Positions 15,410 through 24,338 of a DNA stretch of 49,422 nucleotides are shown in pieces. The first letter of the stretch is position 1. Each line of letters begins with the position of its first letter. The stretch is taken from NCBI GenBank assembly GCA_030425645.1, contig JAUHZK010000009.1:66290-115711 (forward strand). Direction: 5' to 3'. Both the position numbers and the translations under genes were made by a program. Source of the stretch: Gammaproteobacteria bacterium (GTDB lineage: Bacteria > Pseudomonadota > Gammaproteobacteria > JAPPPA01). Below the pieces are notes generated by a model, which saw only the letters and a list, made by a program, of their open reading frames with translations, had not been told where the DNA came from and did no database searches.

Positions 15410-16546
15410 TTAGTCGTCCTCTTGGTCGTACACATAGTCCACTACTTCTAGGCCAAAGCCTGAAATAGCGTGCATGTTTTTCGGACGCGACAGCACTCGC
15501 ATTTTCTTAATACCTAGATCACGCAAAATCTGCGCACCAACACCATAGGTTCTGAGATGCGGGCTGTTACGATCCATTTCGGTGGTTTCCGCAGCTGCAT
15601 TATGCGGCATGCCAATACGCTGAATTTGCTCAATCAGCTCGCGCGATTCCTCTGGCTTACGCAGCAGTACCACCACGCCAGCACCTTCTTCGGCAATCCG
15701 CTCAAGCGCATCAGAAATCGGCCAGCCAAACTGTTCGTGCTGCACACCCAAAACGTCATTCAAGGTATGACGCAAATGCACACGCACCAAAGTTGGGGTT
15801 TCTGGATCAATGTCACCTTTAACCAAGGCCAAATGCACGGTTTGGTCGATAGTATCTTCATAAGAAATCAATCGAAATTCGCCGTAGCGAGTTTGCACTG
15901 GCGCTTCCACCAAACGCTCAACCACGTGTTCGTTTTCATTGCGGTAACGGATCAGCTCGGCAACCGTGCCAATCTTTAAGTCGTGCTCTTTGGCAAACTT
16001 CTCAAGATCCGGCCGACGCGCCATGGTGCCGTCGTCATTTAGAATCTCGACAATCGCCGCAGCTGGATGGCAGCCGGCTAAACGCGCCAAATCACAACCA
16101 GCCTCAGTGTGGCCCGCACGCGTCAACACGCCACCGGGGCGCGCCATTAGCGGAAAAATATGACCCGGCTGAACAATATCTTCTGGTTTAGCTTGCGGAT
16201 TGGCGGCCGCCAATACCGTGGCCGCGCGATCATGCGCCGAAATACCGGTAGTCACGCCCTCAGCGGCTTCAATGGAAACAGTGAAGTTAGTACCGTGGCG
16301 CTCGGTATTTTCTTGCACCATTAACGGCAGGCGCAGCTGCTCGCAGTGGTGCCGAGTAAGGGTTAAGCAAATTAAACCGCGTGCATAACGAGCCATAAAG
16401 TTAATGGCTTCTGGGGTCACGTGCTCGGCGGCCATAATGATATCGCCTTCGTTTTCGCGGTCCTCGTCGTCCATCAAGACGACCATTTTTCCGGCACGGA
16501 TATCGGCAATAATTTCTTCGGTACTATTTAGGCTCACGCCGCACAC
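15410..16546 (-). CDS. ribBX: RibBX: DHBP synthase with degenerate GTP cyclohydrolase II domain
   Basis: The N-terminal domain (to about residue 200) is 3,4-dihydroxy-2-butanone-4-phosphate synthase, with the acidic metal motif DDEDRENEGD (residues 26-35), RHGTNF (83-88), GVTTGISAHDRA and TRAGHTEAGCDLARLAG. The C-terminal domain aligns in layout to GTP cyclohydrolase II, but its zinc cysteines (normally Cys-x2-GDxFxSxRCDC) are replaced by RHTLNDVLGVQHEQFGW, so it should not bind zinc or hydrolyse GTP. This is the RibBX variant known in proteobacteria. Start is GTG at 16546 or 16537. A separate ribA would be needed elsewhere. No FMN riboswitch is visible in the 94-base upstream gap. Confidence 0.9.
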   Translation of the reverse strand: MCGVSLNSTEEIIADIRAGKMVVLMDDEDRENEGDIIMAAEHVTPEAINFMARYARGLICLTLTRHHCEQLRLPLMVQENTERHGTNFTVSIEAAEGVTTGISAHDRAATVLAAANPQAKPEDIVQPGHIFPLMARPGGVLTRAGHTEAGCDLARLAGCHPAAAIVEILNDDGTMARRPDLEKFAKEHDLKIGTVAELIRYRNENEHVVERLVEAPVQTRYGEFRLISYEDTIDQTVHLALVKGDIDPETPTLVRVHLRHTLNDVLGVQHEQFGWPISDALERIAEEGAGVVVLLRKPEESRELIEQIQRIGMPHNAAAETTEMDRNSPHLRTYGVGAQILRDLGIKKMRVLSRPKNMHAISGFGLEVVDYVYDQEDD

Positions 16547-16640
16547 TCACGCTGTAAAAGAACTTTGGCCGCGGATTTTCGCAGATTTGGCGACAAAACG
16601 CCTTATCTATTGCGCCATCGGCGCCAACTTTACCCGTAAA

Positions 16641-17285
16641 TTAGCCTAAAAAGCCGCTATTTTTTAGCCGCTCAAGCAGTTGGTCGCTGGATTCTCCGGC
16701 ACTGAGCAGGCGCTCGAGGTAACGCGCAATCACATCAACCTCAATATTCACCTCAGTACCCGCCTGATAACCGGCAATGATCGTACGCTCTTGCGTATGC
16801 GGCACGATGTTGACGTCGAACACATTGCCGTCCACATGGTTTACGGTCAGGCTGACACCATCAATACAAACGCTGCCTTTAGCGGCGATATAACGGGCCA
16901 ATGCTGTTGGCACTTCAAACTCAAAGCGCTCACTACGCGCATCTGGATAGCGTCTAACAACCTTGCCCATGCCGTCGACATGACCAGACACCAAATGCCC
17001 ACCCAAGGGCGTTGACGGCGTTAAGGCTTTTTCCAAATTCACGGTACTACCCACAGCCAACTGCCCTAGGCTGGTCAACGATAGCGTTTCATTGGAAACA
17101 TCGGCGGCAAAAACCTCACCGCTAATTTCGACAGCGGTTAAGCAAACACCGTTAACAGCGATGCTATCGCCTAATGCTGCGGTCTCAAGGCCGAGGCCTG
17201 TGGCGTCGATTTCTAGGCGCAGATCGCCGCCTTGCGGCTGCTGCGCCACCACACGACCCAAGGTTTGAATAATGCCAGTAAACAT
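16641..17285 (-). CDS. ribE: Riboflavin synthase alpha chain
   Basis: Dismutates two molecules of dimethyl-ribityllumazine to riboflavin. The 214 residues consist of two lumazine-binding repeats, about 1-97 and 98-195. MFTGIIQTLGRV opens the first; GDSIAVNGVCLT and the related GSVCIDGVSLTVN mark equivalent positions in each half. It lies 12 bases after ribD in the nrdR-ribD-ribE-ribBX order. Confidence 0.96.
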   Translation of the reverse strand: MFTGIIQTLGRVVAQQPQGGDLRLEIDATGLGLETAALGDSIAVNGVCLTAVEISGEVFAADVSNETLSLTSLGQLAVGSTVNLEKALTPSTPLGGHLVSGHVDGMGKVVRRYPDARSERFEFEVPTALARYIAAKGSVCIDGVSLTVNHVDGNVFDVNIVPHTQERTIIAGYQAGTEVNIEVDVIARYLERLLSAGESSDQLLERLKNSGFLG

Positions 17286-17297
17286 AATGCTTAATTT

Positions 17298-18404
17298 CTA
17301 TTGTTGAAGGGTGTAGCTAAGACGTAGGTCGTCACCAAGCTGGCGCACATCGAGCAGCTGGAAATTCACCCGATCCTGCATCTGCTGCAAGTCGGGCATA
17401 TCAAATAGGCCTCGCGCTGACGCGCCCATGACATGAGCCGCTTGATACAAAAATAGTTCGTCAATACAGCCGGCCGCGAGGAAGGCGCCGTTAAGGCCAG
17501 CACCGGCTTCTAACATCACGTTATTGCATTGCTGTTGTGCCAGCCATTGCAACACTTGTGGCGGTGTCAGTTCGTCGGCCAGTGACACCACTTCGGCGCC
17601 AGCGGCTTGCAGGGCAGCTACTTGTTCGGCGGCTTGCTGCAAGGCCACGGTCGTGGTCAGCACAACCACCCGACCAGGCGTTGTTAACATCGCTGCATTG
17701 GCCGGCATCCGTAACTGACGATCTAATACCACGCGCAAGGGCTGCGACGGCAGCTGATCCAACAAGGCGTCATCACGCACGTTGAGCTGCGGCTCATCCG
17801 CCAGCACCGTCGCAATGCCAGTCACAATGGCACAGGCCGAGGCGCGTAGGCGCTGCACATCAGCGCGAGCCTCGGCACCAGTAATCCACTTACTTTCACC
17901 TGAGGCCATTGCTGTGCGGCCGTCTAAGCTAGACGCCAACTTTGTAAACACGCGCGGCCTAGCGTTACGCATGCGCTGAAAAAAGCCAGCGTTAATCTGT
18001 TCCGCTTCAGTTTCCATTAAACCGCTGGCGACTTCGATTCCGGCCGCAGACAACCTTGCTAAACCACGCCCGGCAACTTCTGGATTAGGGTCTTGAATGG
18101 CCGCCACAACACGTCCGACCCCGGCGGCAATTAAAGCATCGGCACAGGGGCCCGTTTTGCCGGTATGACTGCAGGGCTCTAGGGTCACATAGGCGGCAGC
18201 GCCACGAGCGGCTGGGCCTGCCGCCTGCAGCGCATAGACTTCTGCATGAGGACCGCCCGCCTGTTGATGCCAGCCTTCACCAACCACCTCTGCGCCTCGC
18301 GCGATCACGCAACCCACCGCTGGGTTGGGGCGAGTAGACAAAGAACCAAGCCGCGCCAAACGCAAGGCTTGGGCCATATGTTGATGATCTAGGGCTGTAA
18401 ACAT
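17298..18404 (-). CDS. ribD: Bifunctional riboflavin biosynthesis deaminase/reductase RibD
   Basis: Deaminates the pyrimidine intermediate and then reduces its ribosyl side chain. From ATG 18404 the product has 368 residues. The zinc deaminase motif is HAE at 53-55 with PCSHTGKTGPC (Cys78, Cys87); the reductase half begins around residue 145 with KLASSLDGRTAMASGESKWITG. The open frame extends to GTG 18443 inside nrdR, but homologues start shortly before the MAQAL helix, which favours 18404. Neither start has a strong ribosome site. Confidence 0.95.
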   Translation of the reverse strand: MFTALDHQHMAQALRLARLGSLSTRPNPAVGCVIARGAEVVGEGWHQQAGGPHAEVYALQAAGPAARGAAAYVTLEPCSHTGKTGPCADALIAAGVGRVVAAIQDPNPEVAGRGLARLSAAGIEVASGLMETEAEQINAGFFQRMRNARPRVFTKLASSLDGRTAMASGESKWITGAEARADVQRLRASACAIVTGIATVLADEPQLNVRDDALLDQLPSQPLRVVLDRQLRMPANAAMLTTPGRVVVLTTTVALQQAAEQVAALQAAGAEVVSLADELTPPQVLQWLAQQQCNNVMLEAGAGLNGAFLAAGCIDELFLYQAAHVMGASARGLFDMPDLQQMQDRVNFQLLDVRQLGDDLRLSYTLQQ

Positions 18405-18426
18405 ACGCCGGCCGACGCCGTTGGAC

Positions 18427-18900
18427 TTATTTATTACCACCAAGCGTGGTGGTTGATTTCAGACGATCAATCTCGTCCTGAAAAGCCGACACATCTTGAA
18501 ACGAGCGATACACCGAGGCAAAGCGAATATAGGCGACATCATCAAGCTTGCGCAGCTCATCCATCACCCAATCGCCAATCTGGCGACTCGCGACTTCACC
18601 TTCGGCGGCGCTACGCGCGCGACGCATGATATTGCCCAGCGCCAACTCAATCTGCGAGGTTTCAACCGGGCGCTTTTCTAGCGAAAGCTGCAAACCTTTA
18701 CGCAATTTGGCTTCGTCAAAGGCAACCCGTTCGTCATTACTTTTAACCACTCGGGGCAAGCTGATCTCGGCCCGTTCATAGGTGGTGTAACGCTCGTCGC
18801 AGTCATTGCATTTACGCCGCCGCCGCACCGCGTCGCCGTCGTCAATCAAACGTGAATCAATCACAGAGGTGTCGGCTGAATGGCAGGCGGGGCAACGCAT
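18427..18900 (-). CDS. nrdR: Transcriptional repressor NrdR
   Basis: ATP/dATP-sensing repressor of ribonucleotide reductase genes. The 157-residue protein has a zinc ribbon with Cys3, Cys6, Cys31 and Cys34, then an ATP-cone domain from about residue 49 (VVKSNDERVAFDEAKLRKGL). It heads the riboflavin operon, as in many gammaproteobacteria, 63 bases beyond the glyA stop. No NrdR box was searched for in the window because no ribonucleotide reductase gene is present. Confidence 0.97.
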   Translation of the reverse strand: MRCPACHSADTSVIDSRLIDDGDAVRRRRKCNDCDERYTTYERAEISLPRVVKSNDERVAFDEAKLRKGLQLSLEKRPVETSQIELALGNIMRRARSAAEGEVASRQIGDWVMDELRKLDDVAYIRFASVYRSFQDVSAFQDEIDRLKSTTTLGGNK

Positions 18901-18963
18901 AATGCTGTCCTAATAAAGTCGCAGAGCTTAACTCGGCTAGGCGTAACGAATCCGGGCTACATC

Positions 18964-20235
18964 CTAGGCGGCGTAGACCGGAAACTTAGCGCAAAGCGCT
19001 TTTACTTTCTCACGAGTAGCATCAACAACCGCCGCATCGGCTTCATCAGAGCCAGCAGGAATGCTGTCCATAACGTCACAGATCCAACCCGCCAGCTCAA
19101 CGCACTCATCAATACCAAAACCGCGGGTTGTGACCGCCGGTGTACCAATGCGCAGACCACTGGTCACGAACGGTGAACGCGGGTCGTTAGGCACGGCATT
19201 CATGTTGACGGTAATAAAGGCGTTACCGAGGGCGGCATCAGCGGCCTTTCCGGTAATGTCTTTGTCGATCAGGTCAACCAAGAATAAGTGGTTCTCAGTA
19301 CCACCAGAAACAATCTTGTAACCACGCGCTTTCATGGCTGCCGCCATGGCTTGAGCATTGGCTTTTACCGCTGCCTGGTAAGTCTTGTACTCAGGAGCCA
19401 GAGCCTCTTTAAAGGCTACCGCTTTAGCCGCAATCACGTGCATTAACGGGCCGCCCTGCGTACCTGGAAAAACCACTGAGTTAATTTTCTTCTCAATCTC
19501 AGGGTTGGCCTTGGCCAAAATCAGACCACCACGTGGACCACGCAAGGTTTTATGAGTGGTGGTCGTAGTGACGTCAGCAATCGCTACCGGGCTTGGGTAT
19601 TCGCCAGCAGCAATCAGGCCCGCTACGTGAGCCATATCGACAAACAGGTAGGCACCTACTTTGTCAGCGATATCGCGGAAACGCTGCCAATCAACAACCT
19701 GTGAATAGGCCGAAAAACCGGCCACAATCATTTTCGGTTGGTGCTCAACCGCCAAGGCTTCAACGTGGTCGTAGTCAATCACGCCATCATCAGTAATACC
19801 GTACTGAACCGCGTTATAAATTTTGCCGGAGAAGTTAACCTTGGCACCGTGAGTTAAGTGGCCGCCATGCGCCAATGACATACCCAGTACCGTGTCGCCC
19901 GGTTGGCAAAGTGCCTGATAAACCGCCGCGTTGGCTTGCGAACCCGAATGCGGTTGCACATTGGCGTAGTCGGCACCAAACAGTTCTTTAGCGCGATCAA
20001 TCGCTAAGGCCTCGGCCTTATCAACATACTCGCAACCACCGTAGTAACGCTTGCCTGGGTAACCTTCTGCGTACTTATTGGTCAGCACGCTGCCTTGCGC
20101 TTCCATCACGCGTGGGCTGGTGTAGTTTTCACTCGCAATCAGCTCAATATGTTCTTCTTGACGTACCTCTTCCGCTTGAATTGCGGCTAGTAGTTCGTCG
20201 TCATAGCCCTTGATGGTCATTTGGCGGTTATACAT
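18964..20235 (-). CDS. glyA: Serine hydroxymethyltransferase
   Basis: PLP enzyme converting serine and tetrahydrofolate to glycine and methylenetetrahydrofolate, the substrate of MetF. The 423-residue protein has the [11 protein letters not shown] motif near residue 32, [17 protein letters not shown] near 200 and the PLP lysine in [14 protein letters not shown] (Lys229). The ATG at 20235 is preceded by GGAG at six bases, which supports it over an internal ATG at 20220. A TAGAAT -10-like box lies at 20290-20295 on this strand without a clear -35. It precedes nrdR. Confidence 0.97.
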   Translation of the reverse strand: MYNRQMTIKGYDDELLAAIQAEEVRQEEHIELIASENYTSPRVMEAQGSVLTNKYAEGYPGKRYYGGCEYVDKAEALAIDRAKELFGADYANVQPHSGSQANAAVYQALCQPGDTVLGMSLAHGGHLTHGAKVNFSGKIYNAVQYGITDDGVIDYDHVEALAVEHQPKMIVAGFSAYSQVVDWQRFRDIADKVGAYLFVDMAHVAGLIAAGEYPSPVAIADVTTTTTHKTLRGPRGGLILAKANPEIEKKINSVVFPGTQGGPLMHVIAAKAVAFKEALAPEYKTYQAAVKANAQAMAAAMKARGYKIVSGGTENHLFLVDLIDKDITGKAADAALGNAFITVNMNAVPNDPRSPFVTSGLRIGTPAVTTRGFGIDECVELAGWICDVMDSIPAGSDEADAAVVDATREKVKALCAKFPVYAA

Positions 20236-20453
20236 TCACGGCTCCGTTGCGCTGGTAAGTTATGCGAGAAACAACAAAATAAGGGGCGCATTCTACTCGT
20301 TAACCACAATATATAGAAGTTTAGCCCGCAAGATTCCGACGAACTTCTGACCAACGCGCGCCCCTGAAAAAAGCCCGCCAATGCAGCCAACACCGCCAAA
20401 TTTCGCCCACATCTCGCTATAATGGCGAACTTATTTGCCAGAGCGGTATCGCA

Positions 20454-20744
20454 ATGGACCACCTTCGCCAGCTTCCACGTCAATTATTGATGCTTGTCGT
20501 GCGTGGGTACCAACTGCTGATATCACCTTGGCTAGGGCAAAACTGCCGCTTTACACCGAGCTGTTCTTATTACGCACTTGAGGCGCTAGAGCAGCATGGC
20601 GCGCTACGCGGCGGCTACCTAGCCCTAAAGCGAATTAGTCGCTGCCACCCGCTAAATCCGGGCGGCCACGACCCTGTTCCAAAACCAGTTAAACATTGCT
20701 GCGGCCACCAAGCGCCCAGCCACGATCACGACAGAAAGGACTAA
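20454..20744 (+). CDS. yidD: Membrane protein insertion efficiency factor YidD, with His/Cys-rich tail
   Basis: A 96-residue YidD protein, a small membrane-associated helper of YidC-dependent insertion. Family signatures are [23 protein letters not shown] (residues about 20-42), two conserved cysteines in it, and [18 protein letters not shown] (about 60-77). The last 20 residues, containing HCCGHQ and HDHD, are an unusual possible metal-binding tail. A TATAAT sequence at 20418-20423 could be the -10 box, but no good -35 is seen. The gene is not in its common rnpA-yidD-yidC setting; it lies divergent from glyA and three bases before thrS. Confidence 0.9.
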   Translation: MDHLRQLPRQLLMLVVRGYQLLISPWLGQNCRFTPSCSYYALEALEQHGALRGGYLALKRISRCHPLNPGGHDPVPKPVKHCCGHQAPSHDHDRKD

Positions 20745-20746
20745 GA

Positions 20747-22693
20747 ATGCCAGAGCTAAGATTGCCAGACGGAACCGTACGTAATTACGACGCACCGGTA
20801 ACTGGCACCACCGTAGCTACTGATATTGGCCCCGGCCTTGCCAAGGCGGCACTGGCGATTAAAGTCGATGGCGAACTCAAAGACCTCTATCACGAGATCA
20901 GCGCGGACTGCGACTTTGAGATTATTACCGCACGCTCTGAAGAAGCCCTCGAGCTACTGCGTCACGACTACGCCCATGTAATGGCGCAAGCCGTGCAAGA
21001 GCTATTCCCTAATACTCAAGTCACCATTGGCCCGGCCATTGAGAACGGCTTTTACTACGACTTTGCGCGCGACGAGTCTTTCTCACCAGAAGACCTCGAC
21101 ACCATCCAAACCAAGATGCGCGAAATCATTAAACGCGACATCCCTATTCAACGCGAAGTTTGGAACCGCGACGAAGCGATCAAATACTTCGAAGGCATTG
21201 GTGAAGCCTATAAAGCCGAAATTATTAGCGACTTATCAGCAGATGAAGAAGTTACCGTTTACCGCCAAGGCGAATGGCTAGACCTTTGCCGTGGCCCGCA
21301 CTTGCCATCAACCGGCAAGCTGCCAAAAGACGCCTTCAAGCTACAAAAGCTAGCTGGCGCTTACTGGCGTGGCGACAGCAACAACGCCATGTTGCAACGT
21401 ATTTACGGCACTGGCTGGACTGACAAGAAAGCCCTAAAAGCCCACTTGTTAATGCTAGAAGAAGCCGAAAAGCGCGATCACCGCAAACTCGCCAAAGAAA
21501 TGGATTTACTCCACTTTGAAGAGCATGCACCGGGCGCCATCTTCTGGCACCCGAAAGGCTGGACCCTCTTCCAGAACCTGATTGCCTATATGCGTGAGAT
21601 GCAAGAGAACAACGGTTACGTTGAAATTTGCACACCCGACGTCATGGATCGCAGCCTCTGGGAAAAATCCGGTCACTGGGAAAAGTTTGGTGAAAACATG
21701 TACACCACTCAAACCCCAGATGAGCGCGTCTACGCCATTAAGCCAATGAACTGCCCGGGCGGCGTGCAGGTGTTTAAGCAAGGCAACCGCAGCTACCGTG
21801 ACCTACCGCTACGCATTGCAGAATTTGGCCGCGTACACCGCTACGAACCATCAGGTGCTTTACACGGCATGATGCGCGTGCGTGAGTTCACACAAGATGA
21901 TGCGCACATCTACTGCACCGAAGACCAGCTGATTGACGAGTGTTTGAAGATCACTGACCTAGTGCTCAACATCTACAAGCAGTTCGGCTTTGAAGATGTC
22001 CGCGTGAAATTCTCAGACCGTCCTGAGAAGCGTGTTGGTTCAGACGAAATTTGGGACAAATCAGAAGCAGCTCTAAAGGCGGCTTGTGAAGCGGCCGGTT
22101 TAGAAACCACCCTAAACCCAGGTGAAGGTGCCTTCTACGGCCCGAAACTAGAATTTGTACTACGTGACGCCATTGGCCGCGACTGGCAGTGCGGAACACT
22201 GCAGGTTGATCTCAACCTACCCGGCCGCCTCGGCGCCACCTATGTCGGCGAAGATGGCGAGAAGCATCACCCTGTGATGCTACACCGGGCGCTGTTTGGT
22301 TCTTTGGAGCGTTTCACCGGCATTTTGTTGGAGCACTATGCAGGTCGTCTACCACTGTGGCTATCACCTCAGCAGGTTGCGGTGTGCACCATCACCAATG
22401 ACTTTGACGACTACGCTTACGACGTAGTGGCCAAACTACGCCAAGCAGGCATTAAAGCCGAAGTTGATGTACGTAACGAAAAGATCAACTACAAGATCCG
22501 TGAGCACGCACTCGCCAAAGTGCCAGTGATGTTTGTGATTGGTGCCCGTGAGCAAGAGGAAGGCAAGGTTACGATTCGCCGCCTTGGCCAGAAGGCACAG
22601 GCCAACCTAACGGTAGAAGACGCCATTGCCATGCTGAAAAATGAAATCAGTGAGCGTCGACCGCTAGAAATGGATGCAGCCAGCGACAACTAA
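20747..22693 (+). CDS. thrS: Threonyl-tRNA synthetase
   Basis: Charges tRNA-Thr. From ATG 20747 (AAAGGA six bases upstream) it has 648 residues, close to E. coli's 642. The order is the TGS domain ([14 protein letters not shown] onward), the editing domain with [15 protein letters not shown] near 72-86 and the [10 protein letters not shown] segment, class II catalytic core with [11 protein letters not shown] near 334 and [11 protein letters not shown] motif 3, and the anticodon-binding domain at the end. Frames open further upstream only by overlapping yidD. The usual downstream partners infC, rpmI and rplT are absent; a terminator follows. Confidence 0.98.
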   Translation: MPELRLPDGTVRNYDAPVTGTTVATDIGPGLAKAALAIKVDGELKDLYHEISADCDFEIITARSEEALELLRHDYAHVMAQAVQELFPNTQVTIGPAIENGFYYDFARDESFSPEDLDTIQTKMREIIKRDIPIQREVWNRDEAIKYFEGIGEAYKAEIISDLSADEEVTVYRQGEWLDLCRGPHLPSTGKLPKDAFKLQKLAGAYWRGDSNNAMLQRIYGTGWTDKKALKAHLLMLEEAEKRDHRKLAKEMDLLHFEEHAPGAIFWHPKGWTLFQNLIAYMREMQENNGYVEICTPDVMDRSLWEKSGHWEKFGENMYTTQTPDERVYAIKPMNCPGGVQVFKQGNRSYRDLPLRIAEFGRVHRYEPSGALHGMMRVREFTQDDAHIYCTEDQLIDECLKITDLVLNIYKQFGFEDVRVKFSDRPEKRVGSDEIWDKSEAALKAACEAAGLETTLNPGEGAFYGPKLEFVLRDAIGRDWQCGTLQVDLNLPGRLGATYVGEDGEKHHPVMLHRALFGSLERFTGILLEHYAGRLPLWLSPQQVAVCTITNDFDDYAYDVVAKLRQAGIKAEVDVRNEKINYKIREHALAKVPVMFVIGAREQEEGKVTIRRLGQKAQANLTVEDAIAMLKNEISERRPLEMDAASDN

Positions 22694-22739
22694 GGCCGCT
22701 TTCTGAGCTGATTAGCAATAGTCCACATCTCAATAAAAC

Positions 22740-22766
22740 AAGGCCGGCGCAAGCGCCGGCCTTTTT
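22740..22766 (+). terminator. Intrinsic terminator after thrS
   Basis: AAGGCCGGCG (22740-22749) pairs with CGCCGGCCTT (22754-22763) around CAAG and is followed by a T-run to 22766. The preceding A-run makes it bidirectional, but no minus-strand gene ends nearby except the 22951 gene, which stops 185 bases away. Confidence 0.93.
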
Positions 22767-22950
22767 ATGTGGACTCATATACTGAGCCCTTTATAACAGG
22801 TTCTCCGTGAACCCTTTCTGACATCCTGCCATTTATATAAGCGGCATCCCTACCACTTTCTCAGGCTTGGTATCACTTGGTCAAAGTCAATATTCACTTC
22901 CACCAAGTCAAAACAGCTAACACTGCCGCCCGCCATCATCGGCGCTACCA

Positions 22951-23331
22951 TTAAGGCGCCCCAACTGGAGCGACTTCTGGGCCGGTTTGCGAGTCTAACA
23001 ACGCGTAATAAACTCCACGCGCTGGCGTCATACGCAACTCCAACAAACCCATTCCGTTCAGCTCAAGGCTATCACTGCGTTGCACAAAAACACCCAACTG
23101 CAGCTCCGGCTCCTTAATCTCCTGACCGAAACGGAAGTTAAACTTCAACGCTACCGCCGGCTCATAGTCGCCGGCCTCTGCGGTATCCGGTAGCACCGCT
23201 ACCAATACCAGTGAAATCAGTCCCAACACCCAACCAAAGCGCTTCAGCTCTGCTCTAGTAACAATGCCGCATACATGCGACTCAAATCTTGCCTGAGAGT
23301 AATAACCGCTCTTTTTACCCCGATAACCCAT
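22951..23331 (-). CDS. Small exported or membrane-anchored protein of unknown function
   Basis: From ATG 23331 (GGTGG-like ribosome site) it encodes 126 residues; a GTG three codons further upstream is also possible. A basic N-terminal stretch of about 34 residues precedes a hydrophobic segment (about 35-48, WVLGLISLVLVAVL) ending in an AEAG-like cleavage region, so the start might be misplaced or the protein may have a long signal. The mature part alternates polar and hydrophobic residues (VALKFNFRFGQ, LELRMTP), suggesting beta strands. I do not recognise the family. Confidence 0.5.
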   Translation of the reverse strand: MGYRGKKSGYYSQARFESHVCGIVTRAELKRFGWVLGLISLVLVAVLPDTAEAGDYEPAVALKFNFRFGQEIKEPELQLGVFVQRSDSLELNGMGLLELRMTPARGVYYALLDSQTGPEVAPVGAP

Positions 23332-23533
23332 GACACCCACCCCGTCATTTCTCGCTCTCTTCTTTGTCTATTCGGTATTTATTATTGGTGAGCATATAAG
23401 GAATTGAAGCCTCAACCGGACAACTGGGGCTAAAGCTCTGGCGAGCAACCTAAAGACTCTTTAAACGGTCAGTTTCAAGCGCTTAAAGGAGCGTGACGAT
23501 GACGCAGGAGGGGCCTGAAAACGACCCAGAAAC

Positions 23534-23562
23534 AAAAAAGCCTCGCATAGCGAGGCTTTTCT
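23534..23562 (-). terminator. Intrinsic terminator of the fur-glsB transcription unit
   Basis: AAAAGCCTCGC (23536-23546) pairs with GCGAGGCTTTT (23550-23560) around ATA. On the minus strand the stem is followed by a T-run (AAAAAA at 23534-23539 on plus), placed 18 bases after the GlsB-type gene. A-runs and T-runs on both sides allow bidirectional use. Confidence 0.9.
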
Positions 23563-23579
23563 TTAGCTTGAGCAGTGCT

Positions 23580-23828
23580 CTACTTGGCGAGCTGGCGTCT
23601 CAACCAAAGCAAGGCTAGAGCGCCCACGGTAGCAAGCACCAGGGTACGGATATCAAACCCGCTGACACCGCCAAAGCCCAATAAGTTACCAACAAAACCA
23701 CCTACAAAGGCACCGGCAATACCCAATAGCATGGTGATTAACAGGCCGCCGCCATCTTTACCCGGCATGATCCACTTGGCCAATGCACCAGCAACAATAC
23801 CCATCAAAATCCACGACAAAATACCCAT
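23580..23828 (-). CDS. GlsB/YeaQ/YmgE family stress-response membrane protein
   Basis: An 82-residue protein with three hydrophobic helices (about 3-20, 28-50, 58-75) and the glycine-rich signature GILSWILMGIVAGALAKWIMPG followed by GAFVGGFVGNLLGFG. Members of this transglycosylase-associated family are small inner-membrane proteins of unknown biochemical role, often stress induced. It follows fur by 20 bases and shares its terminator, so Fur or its promoter may set its expression. Confidence 0.9.
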   Translation of the reverse strand: MGILSWILMGIVAGALAKWIMPGKDGGGLLITMLLGIAGAFVGGFVGNLLGFGGVSGFDIRTLVLATVGALALLWLRRQLAK

Positions 23829-23848
23829 AGTCAGTTCCTCTTAGAAAA

Positions 23849-24262
23849 TTATTGCTCGCAACAACCATCACACTCGCCATAGAGCGTGAGACTGTGATCT
23901 ATTAACGAAAACCCTTTCTGTTCAGCAATTTCATGCTGCAAGCGCTCAATCGTTTCATCCATAAACTCAACCACCTTGCCGCACTTCATGCACACAATAT
24001 GATCGTGGTGATGACCTTGGTCCAACTCAAATACGGCATGGCCGCCTTCAAAGTTGTGGCGCTGCACCAAGCCCGCCGCCTCAAATTGAGTGAGCACGCG
24101 ATAGACGGTAGCCAAACCAATTTCTTCATTCTGATCTAGCAAGGTTTTATAAACATCTTCAGCGCTCAAATGCCGCTGATCGCTGTCGGCTAAAATTTCT
24201 AATATCTTTACCCGCGGCAAAGTGACTTTTAGGCCCGCTTTTTTTAAATCGTTCTGTTGCAT
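23849..24262 (-). CDS. fur: Ferric uptake regulator Fur
   Basis: Iron-sensing repressor. The 137-residue protein has the N-terminal winged-helix (LKVTLPRVKILEIL, then EIGLATVYRVLTQFEAAGLV), the metal-binding HHHDH at 84-88, and two cysteine pairs, Cys91/Cys94 and Cys131/Cys134. These features are typical of Fur rather than Zur or PerR. Upstream an extended -10 promoter is visible. It is separated from recN-bamE, near which fur is often found in gammaproteobacteria. Confidence 0.96.
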   Translation of the reverse strand: MQQNDLKKAGLKVTLPRVKILEILADSDQRHLSAEDVYKTLLDQNEEIGLATVYRVLTQFEAAGLVQRHNFEGGHAVFELDQGHHHDHIVCMKCGKVVEFMDETIERLQHEIAEQKGFSLIDHSLTLYGECDGCCEQ

Positions 24263-24289
24263 GAATCGTCAATCTATATGGTTATGAGC

Positions 24290-24298
24290 ATTCTACCA
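24290..24298 (-). promoter_or_regulatory. Extended -10 promoter element of fur
   Basis: On the minus strand TGG TAGAAT (24298-24290) matches the TGn-extended -10 form, about 28 bases before the fur start. No clear -35 box is seen, which is usual for extended -10 promoters. No convincing Fur box was noticed. Confidence 0.45.
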
Positions 24299-24338
24299 GC
24301 CTAGGCGGTCTGCAGCTTCTAAACGCTAAAAATCGCTA

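Noticed and set aside
16547-16640. FMN riboswitch before ribBX
   Set aside because: The 94-base gap has only short stems and none of the conserved RFN element sequence.
20418-20423. TATAAT before yidD as a full promoter
   Set aside because: A good -10 sequence, but no acceptable -35 at 16-18 bases and no TGn extension, so it is mentioned only within the yidD entry.
20217-20483. 88-codon minus-strand frame between glyA and yidD
   Set aside because: It overlaps the starts of both flanking genes and the glyA ribosome site; no motif is visible.
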